From contig NZ_JAELUH010000014.1 of assembly GCF_016429215.1 (NCBI RefSeq), positions 16,111 through 80,110 of the forward strand: DNA of 64,000 nt, read 5' to 3'. This DNA comes from Herbaspirillum sp. ASV7. GTDB taxonomy: Bacteria; Pseudomonadota; Gammaproteobacteria; Burkholderiales; Burkholderiaceae_D. The position numbers and the translations under genes are program-made. Below, piece after piece: positions 1-8,198 of the stretch (the first letter of the stretch is position 1; each line of letters starts with the position of its first letter). The notes under the pieces were generated by a model. That model was not told where the DNA came from. It was given only the letters and a program-made list of their open reading frames with translations, and searched no databases.

Positions 1-482
1 GCCCGCGCGCGTGCGCCGGCGCGGACCGTACGCAGACCGTCGCGACCATCGCGACCATCGTGACCATCGTGACCATCGTGACCATCGTGACCATCGTGAC
101 CATCGTCGACAGCGGGATGGCTGACCAGCTCATAGGTCTCGGCCACCTGCTGCATCACCGGCATGGTCGGATCCAGCGCCAGCCAGGGTTCCTGGGGCAG
201 CAGCGCAATGTCGCGTCCCCATCCCCGCCGACGCGCCTTGGAGTCGGCGGCGTCGCTAAGCTGACCGGCGATCTCGATGCTGCCGCTACAGCGCAGGGTA
301 CCCGGCAGATTGCCCATGATGGCCTGGGCCAGCAGCGACTTGCCCGATCCGCTCTCGCCCAGCAGGGTCAACACGCCGCCTGCCGGAATCGAAAAATGCA
401 CGCGCCTGACCAGGGTGTGGCCACCCTGCCAGACGGTCAGGTCGGCCACGCGCAAGGCCGCTGGCGTGGTGACGGCGCTCAT
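1..482 (-). CDS. ABC transporter ATP-binding protein, peptide/nickel (DppD/NikD) type, partial at window edge
   Basis: The first 160 residues of an ABC ATPase are visible and the frame is open at base 1. Walker A reads GESGSGKS at residues 42-49 and the Q-loop glutamine is near residue 97 (LLPQEPW). The LDPTMPV segment after it resembles Dpp/Opp/Nik ATPases. The signature and Walker B motifs lie outside the window. Residues about 128-148 form five Gly-His-Asp and two Gly-Arg-Asp units, encoded by a 9-bp tandem repeat where this family normally has a plain helical linker. The start ATG overlaps the stop of the upstream permease (ATGA), which fixes the start and shows translational coupling. 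It should power import by the two permeases and binding protein upstream. Whether a second ATPase (DppF/NikE) follows, separate or fused, cannot be seen. Confidence 0.9.
   Translation of the reverse strand, partial: MSAVTTPAALRVADLTVWQGGHTLVRRVHFSIPAGGVLTLLGESGSGKSLLAQAIMGNLPGTLRCSGSIEIAGQLSDAADSKARRRGWGRDIALLPQEPWLALDPTMPVMQQVAETYELVSHPAVDDGHDGHDGHDGHDGHDGRDGRDGLRTVRAGARAR
43..105. repeat. 9-bp tandem repeat encoding Gly-His-Asp units
   Basis: There are seven consecutive 9-bp units: two of CGACCATCG at 43-60, then five of TGACCATCG at 61-105. Read on the minus strand inside the ATPase gene they encode GRD and GHD tripeptides. The unit length is a multiple of three, so copy-number changes keep the frame. 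Imperfect copies continue for one unit on the left. Confidence 0.95.
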
Positions 483-1315
483 GCCACCTCCTGTGCCGGC
501 GCGAGCAGCTGCAATCCCAGCAAGGTCGCCAACAACACCAGCACTGGCGCAGCGACCAGCCAGGGCGCCTCGCGGTAATACGGCAGCAGCTCGATCATCA
601 TCACGCCCAGCTCTGGCGTGGGCGGCTGCAGGCCGACACCGACGAAACCCAGCGCCGACATGGCCAGTACCGCGCCGGCCAGGCCGAAACGCATCAGCGT
701 CAGCAGGCGCGGCAACAGCGCCGGCAACAGGTGGCGCCGGACGATGTAGAGCGCACCAAAGCCCAGCAGGCGCGAGGCTTCCACCTGCGGACTGGCCAGC
801 AGGACATGGCAGGCCGCGCGCACCACACGGAAATACTCCACCCACAAGGCCAGCGCCAGACCGATATAGAGCGGCCAGAACCCGCCCGGGGCGAAGGCCG
901 CCAGCAGCAGCACCAGCAACAGCCCGGGCAGGGCCAGTACCGCATCGGCCAGCGCCGCCATCAGGCGCTCGGCCCAGCCGCCGCACCACGCCGCCAGGAT
1001 GCCCGCCAGCGTGCCCGGAATGGCCGCCGACAGCACGCTCAACAGCGCCAGCGACAGGGACAGGCGACTGCCATACAGCAGCCGCGCCAGCATGCTGCGC
1101 CCCAGAGGATCGTAGCCCAGCGGCTCGGCCAGGCTGGGTGGCTGCAGGAAGTGATCAAGTTGTTGCCGCGCAGGATCGCCGGCAATCAGCAACGGCCCCA
1201 GCAGCGCCATCACCGCGATGACGACCAGCAGCACCGCGCCGGTGCGCTGGCCCGCGCTCCAGCGACGGGGCCCGGCCTGCGCCTCAGGCAAGGGGGAAGA
1301 AGACAGGATACTCAT
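479..1315 (-). CDS. ABC transporter permease, DppC/NikC family
   Basis: This is a 278-residue inner-membrane permease of the peptide/nickel family. The N-terminal hydrophobic segment (VLLVVIAVMALLGPLLIAG) is followed by the family's GYDPLGRSMLARLLYGSRLS region, where DppC/NikC proteins usually read G-T-D-x-x-G-R-D. Four to five further membrane segments follow. The cytoplasmic coupling loop (EASRLLGFGALYIVRRHLL) is EAA-like. The start at MSILSSS overlaps the upstream permease stop by 4 bp and its own stop overlaps the ATPase start, so a longer in-frame N-terminal extension through the upstream gene is not credible. It forms the channel with the DppB-like partner. Confidence 0.9.
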   Translation of the reverse strand: MSILSSSPLPEAQAGPRRWSAGQRTGAVLLVVIAVMALLGPLLIAGDPARQQLDHFLQPPSLAEPLGYDPLGRSMLARLLYGSRLSLSLALLSVLSAAIPGTLAGILAAWCGGWAERLMAALADAVLALPGLLLVLLLAAFAPGGFWPLYIGLALALWVEYFRVVRAACHVLLASPQVEASRLLGFGALYIVRRHLLPALLPRLLTLMRFGLAGAVLAMSALGFVGVGLQPPTPELGVMMIELLPYYREAPWLVAAPVLVLLATLLGLQLLAPAQEVA

Positions 1316-2259
1316 GGGCGACGGCGTGGATCGATGAGGGCGCAGGCGGCATCCACCAGCGCATTGAAGAGAACGAACATGAGGCCCAGCACCAGGGCCG
1401 TGCCCTGGATCATCGGCACGTCGCGACCGAAGATGGCATGCACCAGCGCGTGGCCGATGCCGGGCCAGGCGAAGATGGTCTCCACCAGCACCACCCCCTC
1501 GACCAGCATCACCATCTGCACGCCCAGGTAGGCGGTGACGGGCGCGGCAACGTTGCGCAGACCGTGTCGTGCCAGCGCCTGGGCGGGCGTCAGGCCCTTG
1601 GTCAGGGCAAAGGCGAAATACTCCGATGCGCGTACCTGCACCATCGCATCGCGCGCCACCCGGCAAGAGGTCGCCGCCAGGCCCAGCGCCAGCGTCAGCG
1701 CCGGCAACAGGATGCCACCGTGATCAGCGTGGCCGGCCGCCGGCAAGGCCCCCAATTGCACCGAGAACAGCAGCACCAGGACCAGCCCCAGCAGGAAAGG
1801 CGGCAAGGCGCGCAAGCTCACCGACAGCCCCAGCGTGGCGCGATCAAGCCATCCGCCCGGCTTCAGGCCGGCCAGCACGCCCAAGGTCGGGCCGATCAGC
1901 AGCGACAGGCTCATGGCCAGCAGGGACAGTCGCACGGTCGGCCCCAGTTGCTGGGCGATCTCCAGCAACACCGGCTGCGCGGTCACCTGCGAGGTTCCCA
2001 GTTCAAGGTGGAGCAGTCGTCCCCACCAGTCTCCGAGCGCCGCCAGCCAGGGGCGATCCAGGCCCAGTTCGAGGCGCACCGCCTGCGCTGCCTCGCTGGT
2101 GACCATGTCGTAGCCGTAACGGCCAGCGGCGATGCGATAGGCCATGTCGCCGGGCAGCATGCGCGTCATGAAGAAGCACAGCGTGCCCACCAGCAGCGCC
2201 ACCAGCAGCGCTTGCAGCAGACGCTGCAGCAGCTTGGCCAATACGTGTTTCAGGTCCAT
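1312..2259 (-). CDS. ABC transporter permease, DppB/NikB family
   Basis: This 315-residue permease has the usual DppB/NikB architecture. A first membrane helix at about residues 8-30 is followed by a long periplasmic segment with a PGDMAYRIAAGRYGYD stretch, related to the LPGDP motif of the family. Five more helices follow, with a coupling loop near ALTKGLTPAQALARHGLRN. Length matches the family (about 305-340). It overlaps the binding-protein gene by 10 bp and the second permease by 4 bp. The substrate class (peptide, nickel or metal chelate) cannot be told from the permease alone. Confidence 0.9.
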   Translation of the reverse strand: MDLKHVLAKLLQRLLQALLVALLVGTLCFFMTRMLPGDMAYRIAAGRYGYDMVTSEAAQAVRLELGLDRPWLAALGDWWGRLLHLELGTSQVTAQPVLLEIAQQLGPTVRLSLLAMSLSLLIGPTLGVLAGLKPGGWLDRATLGLSVSLRALPPFLLGLVLVLLFSVQLGALPAAGHADHGGILLPALTLALGLAATSCRVARDAMVQVRASEYFAFALTKGLTPAQALARHGLRNVAAPVTAYLGVQMVMLVEGVVLVETIFAWPGIGHALVHAIFGRDVPMIQGTALVLGLMFVLFNALVDAACALIDPRRRP

Positions 2260-3878
2260 TGCAGTCGCGAGATCCGGTAGCTGCGTTCAAAGGGATCGAT
2301 ACTGGCGCCGCGCACGCGGCGGCTGACGGCGCAGGTCTGGCGGTACCAGACCACCGGGATCACCGGCAGCTGCTCCTGCAGGATGGCAGCGATGCGCGCG
2401 CGCTGGCCGCGCCCGCCATCGGCAGCCGATGAGGGGCTGGCCGCCAGTTGCGCCAGCAAGCCCGGCACCTCACCATTGCGCCAGCCCATGGCACCCCAGT
2501 CCCCGCCCGCAGGGCCGAAGTCCTGCAGCAGGCCGGCCACCGGATCAGGCAGGTTGCCATAGTTGCGCGCCGCCAGCGCCATCTGCAGCAGGCCACTGCG
2601 ATGACCGGCCGGGATGTCGCTGGAATTGCCGATCACCACCCGCACCGTGATACCGACCTGGCGCATCTCTTCCTGCAGGGCGGTGGCGATGAGCGGCAGC
2701 TCGGGCCGATCGACAAAGGTAGTCAGGCTCAGGGCCAGCACCTGGCCGTCGCGATAGCGCTTGCCATCGGCGCTCTGACGCCAGCCGGCTGCTTCGAGCA
2801 GTCCTCGGGCCTGGCGCAGGTCGGTGCGCAAGGGCGCCAGGCTGGGGTCGTGCCAGCGCGACAGCGAGGGCGGGAACAACTGCGTCGCCCCCAAGCCCGG
2901 ATCGCGCAGCAGGGCACGGGCGATACCCTGGCGTTCCACGCACAGGGCGATGGCCTGGCGTACCCGCACATCGGCCAGCAGCGGATCGCCGGCATTGAGC
3001 TTGATGATGGTGGTACGCGGCAGCATGGCCGAGACCAGCTGCGCACGCGGGCTATCCTGCAGGGCCCGTATGCTGGGCGGATCCAGAGAGAACGCCAGGT
3101 CGGCCTGGCCGCCCTGGACCAGCAGGGTGCGGGTCTCGGCACGGGCCACGCTGATGTAACGGGCCCGCTGCACCGCCCTGCCCGCCACGCTATCGGCCGT
3201 GGCTGGGTGGCGTTCGACCTCGAACTGCTGCGGCAATGACAGGGACTTGATCCGGAACGGTCCGCTGCCGATGATGGCCACCACGTTGCCCCGTGCATCG
3301 AAGCAGGCCGGGGCCAGAATCTGCGTGGAGTAATGCGTCAGCAGGTAGGGCAAGGGGCTGAAGGGCCGGCGCAGCGTGATCAGCAGTTCGCGCCCCTGCA
3401 CCGTCATGGCCGCGATATCGGCCAGCTGCAATACGCCAGGACGCGCCTGCGCACGCTGCAGGCAGGCCAGGATGCTGGCGGGCGTGATGGCGCTGCCGTC
3501 GTGGTAGCGCCCTTCCTGAGGCAAGGCAAAGCGCCACTGCAGGCCATCGGCACTGACCTGCCAGGCCGTGGCCAGTGCAGGCTGCAACTGGCCATCGTCG
3601 TCGACCTCCAGCAGCGTCTGCACCACTTCCATGCGGGCAAACATATAGCCGGAGCGGGAGGGGTCCAGGCCGGTCAGCTCCCACGGCCCCACGACGGTCA
3701 GCACATCGCTGCCGGCCAGCCCCAGCGGGCCGGCGGCATGGGCGTGTCCGTCGTCGTGCGCCTGGGCGGACCGCCAGGGCGCGGCTGTCAGCGGCGTGGC
3801 TGCCACCGCCACCACTGCGGCGGCCGCCGGCAAGGCCAGCAGTTGGCGCCGCCGGGGCGCGATCGGGTGCTGATCCAA
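2250..3878 (-). CDS. Periplasmic substrate-binding protein, family 5 (peptide/nickel type), His-rich N-terminus
   Basis: This 542-residue family-5 solute-binding protein has the expected pattern: a domain near ELTGLDPSRSGYMFARMEV, the YHDGSAITPASILACLQRA segment, and VRVRQAIALCVERQGIARALL in the C-terminal half. The N-terminus carries a twin-arginine-like stretch (PRRRQLLALP) followed by a hydrophobic run, so Tat export is possible. Immediately after the likely cleavage site the mature N-terminus reads AHDDGHAHAAG, a short His/Asp cluster able to bind metal. The gene starts 9 bp after the TonB receptor and overlaps the first permease. The receptor partner and the His-rich tail favour a metal or metal-chelate cargo over peptides; this is inference. 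Confidence 0.88.
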   Translation of the reverse strand: MDQHPIAPRRRQLLALPAAAAVVAVAATPLTAAPWRSAQAHDDGHAHAAGPLGLAGSDVLTVVGPWELTGLDPSRSGYMFARMEVVQTLLEVDDDGQLQPALATAWQVSADGLQWRFALPQEGRYHDGSAITPASILACLQRAQARPGVLQLADIAAMTVQGRELLITLRRPFSPLPYLLTHYSTQILAPACFDARGNVVAIIGSGPFRIKSLSLPQQFEVERHPATADSVAGRAVQRARYISVARAETRTLLVQGGQADLAFSLDPPSIRALQDSPRAQLVSAMLPRTTIIKLNAGDPLLADVRVRQAIALCVERQGIARALLRDPGLGATQLFPPSLSRWHDPSLAPLRTDLRQARGLLEAAGWRQSADGKRYRDGQVLALSLTTFVDRPELPLIATALQEEMRQVGITVRVVIGNSSDIPAGHRSGLLQMALAARNYGNLPDPVAGLLQDFGPAGGDWGAMGWRNGEVPGLLAQLAASPSSAADGGRGQRARIAAILQEQLPVIPVVWYRQTCAVSRRVRGASIDPFERSYRISRLQWT

Positions 3879-3887
3879 GGCCCCTCC

Positions 3888-6005
3888 TCAGAACTTCACG
3901 TTCAACGCCAGCGTGGCATTGCGCTCGTCGCCCGGCATGATCCATACATTGCTATAGGAACTGCTGTAGTAGCGCCTGTTGAAGAGGTTGTTGACGTCCA
4001 GCGACAGCTTCATGGCCGGGGTGAACTGCCAGTAGGCCAGCGCCCGCGCCGTCACGTAGCCGGGCAGGTCGAAACTGCCGGCCTGGTCGCCGGTGCGCGC
4101 GCCCACATAGTTCAGCCCGCCCCCCAGCCCGTAGGGTGCGCCGTGTGCATCGGCATTTTCGAAGATGGCCAATACGCTGCCGGAGACACGCGGTACGTTG
4201 ATCAGGCGCGAGCCCACGGCCAGCGTGTTGTCCTTGGCCACGAACGCGTCCGTATAGGCCAGGTTGCCGGTGAAGCGCCAGTGCTGGCCCAGCTTGCCGT
4301 TGGCGTCCAGTTCCACGCCACGGCTGCGCACCTCGCCGGCGGCAATCGAGAATGCCGTATTGCTGGGATCGGTGGTCAGCACGTTCTGCTTGGTGATGTC
4401 GAAGACGGCCAGGGTGGCGCCGCTGCGCTTGTCCTCGCTCTGGTACTTCAGCCCGGCTTCGGCCGCGCGCGCGGTCTCGGGGCTGAAGGCGTTGCCGCTG
4501 GCATCGCTACCGGTATTGGGGCGGAAGGACTTGCTGGCGCTGGCATAGACCGACCAGGCCGGCGTGACCAGCCAGGTCAGGCCCAGGCGTGGCGAGAAGG
4601 CGCTCTTGTCCTGGCGCGTGCTGGTGCCGCTGCGCCAGTTGTCCAGACGCGAGCGAAAGCTGTCGGCACGGATGCCCGCCAGCAGCTTCCAGCGCGCCGA
4701 CAGGCTGATCTGGTCCTGCAGGTACAGGCCGGTGCTGATCTGGTGTTCACTGGTGGCGGTGTTGGGCAACAGGGCTGGTTGCGCCTGCCCATAGACCGGG
4801 TCATTGATGTTGATGGCATAGGGCGAGGCAGCGCTGGGGTTCACGCGCAGCATGCGCTGGTCCAGCGTCAGCCAGCCGGCTTCCACCCCCGCCAGGACCT
4901 CATGGCTCATGCCGCCGGCCTGCAGCTTGCCGCCCAGCTCGGCCTGCATCGAGGTATCGTGCCAGCTGTAGTCACGATAGCGGCGCTGGCGCCATAGCGT
5001 GGCATTGTCGGCCCGCAACGAGGAGGCTTCGGTGGAGTAGCCATCCAGCTGGCCATCCTTGTGGAAGATGCCGGTACGCAGGTGCCAGTTCTCATCCAGC
5101 TGGTGTTCCAGTGTCAGCAGGTGGTTCTGGTTGTCCATCTTGATGTCGCCATCCCCAGGTTCGCCCAGGAAGCGCGATACCGGCAGCACGCCCGGATTGC
5201 CCTTGACGGCGACGATGCCGCGATCCAGCGGCGCCTTCTGGCGCAGGAACTCGCCCTCGTAGTTCAGCACCGTCTGCGCCCCCAACACCCAGGTAAAGGC
5301 CGGCGCCAGGAACTCGCGGTTGCCGCTGACGTTGTCGCGCATGCTGCCCTGCCGCTCGATGGCGGCATTGAGGCGGTAGGCGACTGCGCTGCTGAGGGCC
5401 CCGGTGGAATCGACGGCCGAACGATAGGTGCCGTTGCTGCCCAAGGACAGGTCCAGCGAGTTGGCGGCCTTGAACTGCGGCTTCTTGGTGACCACGTTGA
5501 TGGTGCCGCCCGGCTCGCTGTTGCCATACAGTGCCGCCGCCGGCCCCTTGAGGAAATCCACGCTCTCCACGTTGGCCAGGTCGCGCGGCGGGGCATAGCC
5601 ACGGTTGGAAGCGAAGCCGTTCCAGAGGATGTTCATGCCGCCATTGTCGCTGCCCGAGAAGCCGCGGATGGCGTAGTTGTCCCACAGGCCGCCGAAATTG
5701 TTCTGCTTGGCCACCCCGCTGACATACAGCAACAGGTCATTGAGGCGGGTGGCGGCCAGGTCATCGATCAGCTGGCGCGACACCACCTGCACCGACTGCG
5801 GCAATTCCTGCAGCGGCGTGTCGGTGCGGGTGGCGCTGGAGGAGGTGCTTTGACGATATTGCTTGCGTTCGCCTTCACCGGTGATGACAACCTGGCCCAG
5901 GCTGCCGCCCTCGCCTTGTGCCGTATCAGCCCCCCAGGCCGTCACAGGTGTTTGGCCCAGGGCCATGGCGCCCAGCACGGCCGCCCGCAGTGCGGTCATT
6001 CTCAT
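3888..6005 (-). CDS. TonB-dependent receptor, siderophore/metallophore type
   Basis: This 705-residue outer-membrane receptor has a signal peptide (about residues 1-25, ending VTAWG-ADTAQ), a plug domain with TPLQELPQSVQVVSRQLIDD and VESVDFLKGPAAALYG, and a 22-strand-type barrel ending in a C-terminal phenylalanine (ALNVKF). It is the first gene of a leftward operon that continues into a complete inner-membrane ABC importer. This suggests that the ligand crossing the outer membrane is the one taken up by the ABC system. Such receptor plus peptide/nickel-ABC units are known for metallophores and nickel chelates; no metallophore biosynthesis gene is visible here. The SD-like GGAAAGAG precedes the chosen ATG. 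Confidence 0.92.
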   Translation of the reverse strand: MRMTALRAAVLGAMALGQTPVTAWGADTAQGEGGSLGQVVITGEGERKQYRQSTSSSATRTDTPLQELPQSVQVVSRQLIDDLAATRLNDLLLYVSGVAKQNNFGGLWDNYAIRGFSGSDNGGMNILWNGFASNRGYAPPRDLANVESVDFLKGPAAALYGNSEPGGTINVVTKKPQFKAANSLDLSLGSNGTYRSAVDSTGALSSAVAYRLNAAIERQGSMRDNVSGNREFLAPAFTWVLGAQTVLNYEGEFLRQKAPLDRGIVAVKGNPGVLPVSRFLGEPGDGDIKMDNQNHLLTLEHQLDENWHLRTGIFHKDGQLDGYSTEASSLRADNATLWRQRRYRDYSWHDTSMQAELGGKLQAGGMSHEVLAGVEAGWLTLDQRMLRVNPSAASPYAININDPVYGQAQPALLPNTATSEHQISTGLYLQDQISLSARWKLLAGIRADSFRSRLDNWRSGTSTRQDKSAFSPRLGLTWLVTPAWSVYASASKSFRPNTGSDASGNAFSPETARAAEAGLKYQSEDKRSGATLAVFDITKQNVLTTDPSNTAFSIAAGEVRSRGVELDANGKLGQHWRFTGNLAYTDAFVAKDNTLAVGSRLINVPRVSGSVLAIFENADAHGAPYGLGGGLNYVGARTGDQAGSFDLPGYVTARALAYWQFTPAMKLSLDVNNLFNRRYYSSSYSNVWIMPGDERNATLALNVKF

Positions 6006-6080
6006 CTCTTTCCCTTTGTTGTCGTGGCATGCGGTGATGAGCGCTGACGCCCGTACCGATACTGTTCATGATGCGCCGGC

Positions 6081-6109
6081 ATTTTATGCAACCAAGTTGC
6101 ATTTATCAA
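6081..6109 (-). promoter_or_regulatory. Sigma70-type promoter of the TonB-receptor/ABC operon with palindromic operator
   Basis: On the minus strand TTGATA (-35) and TAAAAT (-10) are separated by exactly 17 bp. The spacer and the first base of the -10 hold a perfect inverted repeat, ATGCAAC-TTG-GTTGCAT (6086-6102). A repressor bound there would block the promoter directly. The geometry is that of metal-responsive Fur-superfamily control, but the sequence is not a Fur box. Zur or another metalloregulator is a guess. The start codon lies about 75 bp downstream. Confidence 0.75.
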
Positions 6110-6176
6110 GCGAAATGAATCGCATTTATAAAATCGGCAGGAGCAGGAGTATAGGGAGATGCGCAGGCCAACGGCG

Positions 6177-6201
6177 CCGGTGCGACGATTTGTCGCACCG
6201 G
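6177..6201. terminator. Strong stem-loop downstream of corA
   Basis: Perfect 10-bp arms, CCGGTGCGAC and GTCGCACCGG, flank a 5-nt loop about 35 bp past the corA stop. There is no U-tract on either strand, so it may be a transcript-end stabiliser or a weak terminator rather than a classical intrinsic terminator. Confidence 0.5.
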
Positions 6202-6235
6202 ACCGGCCCGCGATGACGGCGGGAGTGAAGGAGGA

Positions 6236-7222
6236 TTAGAGCCAGCCCGCCTTGCGCAGGCGCCGCCAGAGCAGCGAGCAGGCGGTGAAGATGCCGCCCA
6301 GTACCAGCGGGAAACTCCATTGCCACGACAGCCCCGGCATGTTGGCGAAGTTCATGCCGTAGAGGCTGAAGACCATGGTCGGAATGGCCAGAATGGCACC
6401 CCAGCCGGCCAGGGTCTGCACGATCTCGTTCTGGTGGATGGTGACCTGGGCCAGGTTGATCTGCACGGCCGACTCCACCATCTCGCGCAGGCGGTCGCCG
6501 GTATCGATGAAGCGCACCACGTGGTCATAGATGTCACGGAAGTAGGCCTTGCCTTCCTTGGTGATCAGGCCCTCGTGGAAGCGCAGCAGCTGGGTACACA
6601 CATCCAGCAGCGGCGAGGCCGCCGAGCGCAGCCGGATCAGCTGGCGCTTCAACTGGTAAAGCTCCTGCAGGTAGGCCTTGCCGCTGATGGCACCGGGGTT
6701 GAAGAGCTGTTCCTCGTACTGGCTGAACTTGGCTTCGAGGTCATCCATGATGGGACGATAGTTGTCGACCACGAAATCCATGATGGAATACAGCACGAAG
6801 CTGGGGCCGCGCACCAGGCGCTCGGGCAGCATCTCGCAATGCTCGCGCACCTTGGCATAGCTGCGCGAGGCGCCATGGCGCACCGTGACCACGAAGCGCG
6901 GGCCGGTGAGGATGTGGGTCTCGCCGAACTGCACCTCGCCACCGGCCAGCTGGGCCGTGTGCAGGACCACGAAGAGGGTGTCGCCGTATTCCTCGATCTT
7001 GGGGCGCTGGTGGGCGGCGTAGGCATCTTCCACCGCCAGTTCGTGCAGGCAGAATTCTTCCTTGATCTTGTTCATCAGCTCGACATTGGGCTCCAGCAGG
7101 CCCAGCCAGACGAAGGTTCCCTCCTCTTCCAGCACGTCGCTGATCTCGTCGAGGGTAATGTCCCGGAGTTTCCGGCCCTTCTTGTAGACCGTGCAATTGA
7201 CGATCATGTTGGGATCGATCAT
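6236..7222 (-). CDS. corA: CorA-family magnesium/cobalt channel
   Basis: This 328-residue protein has a long cytoplasmic funnel domain followed by two C-terminal membrane helices. The family's selectivity motif is seen as YGMNF at residues 288-292, at the end of the first helix, and the protein ends with the basic tail RRLRKAGWL. Length and layout match bacterial CorA homopentamers that import Mg2+ and, with lower selectivity, Co2+ or Ni2+. The SD AGGAAAGAGAC precedes the ATG at 7222. It stands alone, 53 bp after the EamA gene. No M-box-like leader is recognisable in that short gap. Confidence 0.95.
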   Translation of the reverse strand: MIDPNMIVNCTVYKKGRKLRDITLDEISDVLEEEGTFVWLGLLEPNVELMNKIKEEFCLHELAVEDAYAAHQRPKIEEYGDTLFVVLHTAQLAGGEVQFGETHILTGPRFVVTVRHGASRSYAKVREHCEMLPERLVRGPSFVLYSIMDFVVDNYRPIMDDLEAKFSQYEEQLFNPGAISGKAYLQELYQLKRQLIRLRSAASPLLDVCTQLLRFHEGLITKEGKAYFRDIYDHVVRFIDTGDRLREMVESAVQINLAQVTIHQNEIVQTLAGWGAILAIPTMVFSLYGMNFANMPGLSWQWSFPLVLGGIFTACSLLWRRLRKAGWL

Positions 7223-7275
7223 GTCTCTTTCCTGTTTTTGTCCGTGCTTGTCTGCGCTTGTCTGTGCTGGCCGGA

Positions 7276-8187
7276 TCAGCCGGCGCCCATGCGCCAGCGC
7301 AACCGCTGCTTGAAGACCTGGGCCATGATCACGCCGGCCAGCGTGATGATGCCACCGACGGCATGGTAGCCATGCAAGGGCTCACCCAATGCCGCCACAG
7401 CGATAATGACCGTCAATACCGGCATCAGGTTCACGAAGATGGCGCAGCGGCTGGCACCCAGGTGGGCCACGCCGCGCATCCACAGGAACTGCGAGACGAT
7501 GGAAGCGGCAATGCCCGCATAGAGCAGGATGGGCAGGTTATCACGGGTCAGCGGCGAATGATGGCCCAGCACGAAGCCCGGGAACAGCAAGACCACCGCC
7601 ATCAACACCTGCACGTACAGCAATTGCCAGGTGCGCAGCGGCAAGGCCCAGCGCCGCAGCATCACGCCATACAGGCCGTACGCGATGGTGGCCAGCAGCA
7701 TGAGCAGGTCGCCGGTGACCACGCCCTGGTCGAACAGGGCCAGCGGCTGCCCGCGCCCGATCAGCACGGCCAGCCCGAACAGCGACAGCACCCCGCCGGC
7801 CAGCGTACCCACCGTGGGGGGCTCGGACAGCAGCCTGATGCTCAACACCAGGGTCAACAGCGGCATCAGCGAGGCGATGATACCCATGCTGGTGGCCGAG
7901 GCCGTGGCGGCGGCGAAATAGGCCAGGCTCTGGAACAGCACCATCCCCAACAATGACAGCACCAGGATCTTGCCCAGGTAGGGTCGGATCTGGGCACGCG
8001 CGGCCCAGGTGCTGCGCGCCAGGAAGGGTGACATCAACAGCGCCGCCAGCACCCAGCGATAGAAGGAAATGTCTTCCGGCGCGATCACCCCGGCCGACAT
8101 CTTGCTGATGACGGTGTTGCCGGCCCAGATCGAGACCGCCCCCAGAGGGAACCAGAGATATTTGTAAGGCGTTGCCGTGCTGCTCAT
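7276..8187 (-). CDS. DMT superfamily transporter (EamA domains)
   Basis: This 303-residue, ten-helix membrane protein has two tandem EamA repeats. The first begins near WFPLGAVSIWAGNTVISKMSAG and the second after GDLLMLLATIAYGLYGVMLRRWA. Family members export amino acids or metabolites, and the substrate cannot be deduced. It starts 11 bp after the MFS gene with a good SD (AAGGAAC), so the two form an exporter pair on one transcript. Confidence 0.88.
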   Translation of the reverse strand: MSSTATPYKYLWFPLGAVSIWAGNTVISKMSAGVIAPEDISFYRWVLAALLMSPFLARSTWAARAQIRPYLGKILVLSLLGMVLFQSLAYFAAATASATSMGIIASLMPLLTLVLSIRLLSEPPTVGTLAGGVLSLFGLAVLIGRGQPLALFDQGVVTGDLLMLLATIAYGLYGVMLRRWALPLRTWQLLYVQVLMAVVLLFPGFVLGHHSPLTRDNLPILLYAGIAASIVSQFLWMRGVAHLGASRCAIFVNLMPVLTVIIAVAALGEPLHGYHAVGGIITLAGVIMAQVFKQRLRWRMGAG

Positions 8188-8198
8188 GCAGGGTTCCT

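Noticed and set aside
43..105. Possible CRISPR-like repeat array
   Set aside because: The units are 9 bp, contiguous without spacers, and in frame within a coding gene.
60..578. Plus-strand frame rich in Ile-Val-Thr repeats
   Set aside because: It is the antisense of the 9-bp GHD repeat in the ATPase gene; the minus-strand frame has Walker A and operon overlaps.
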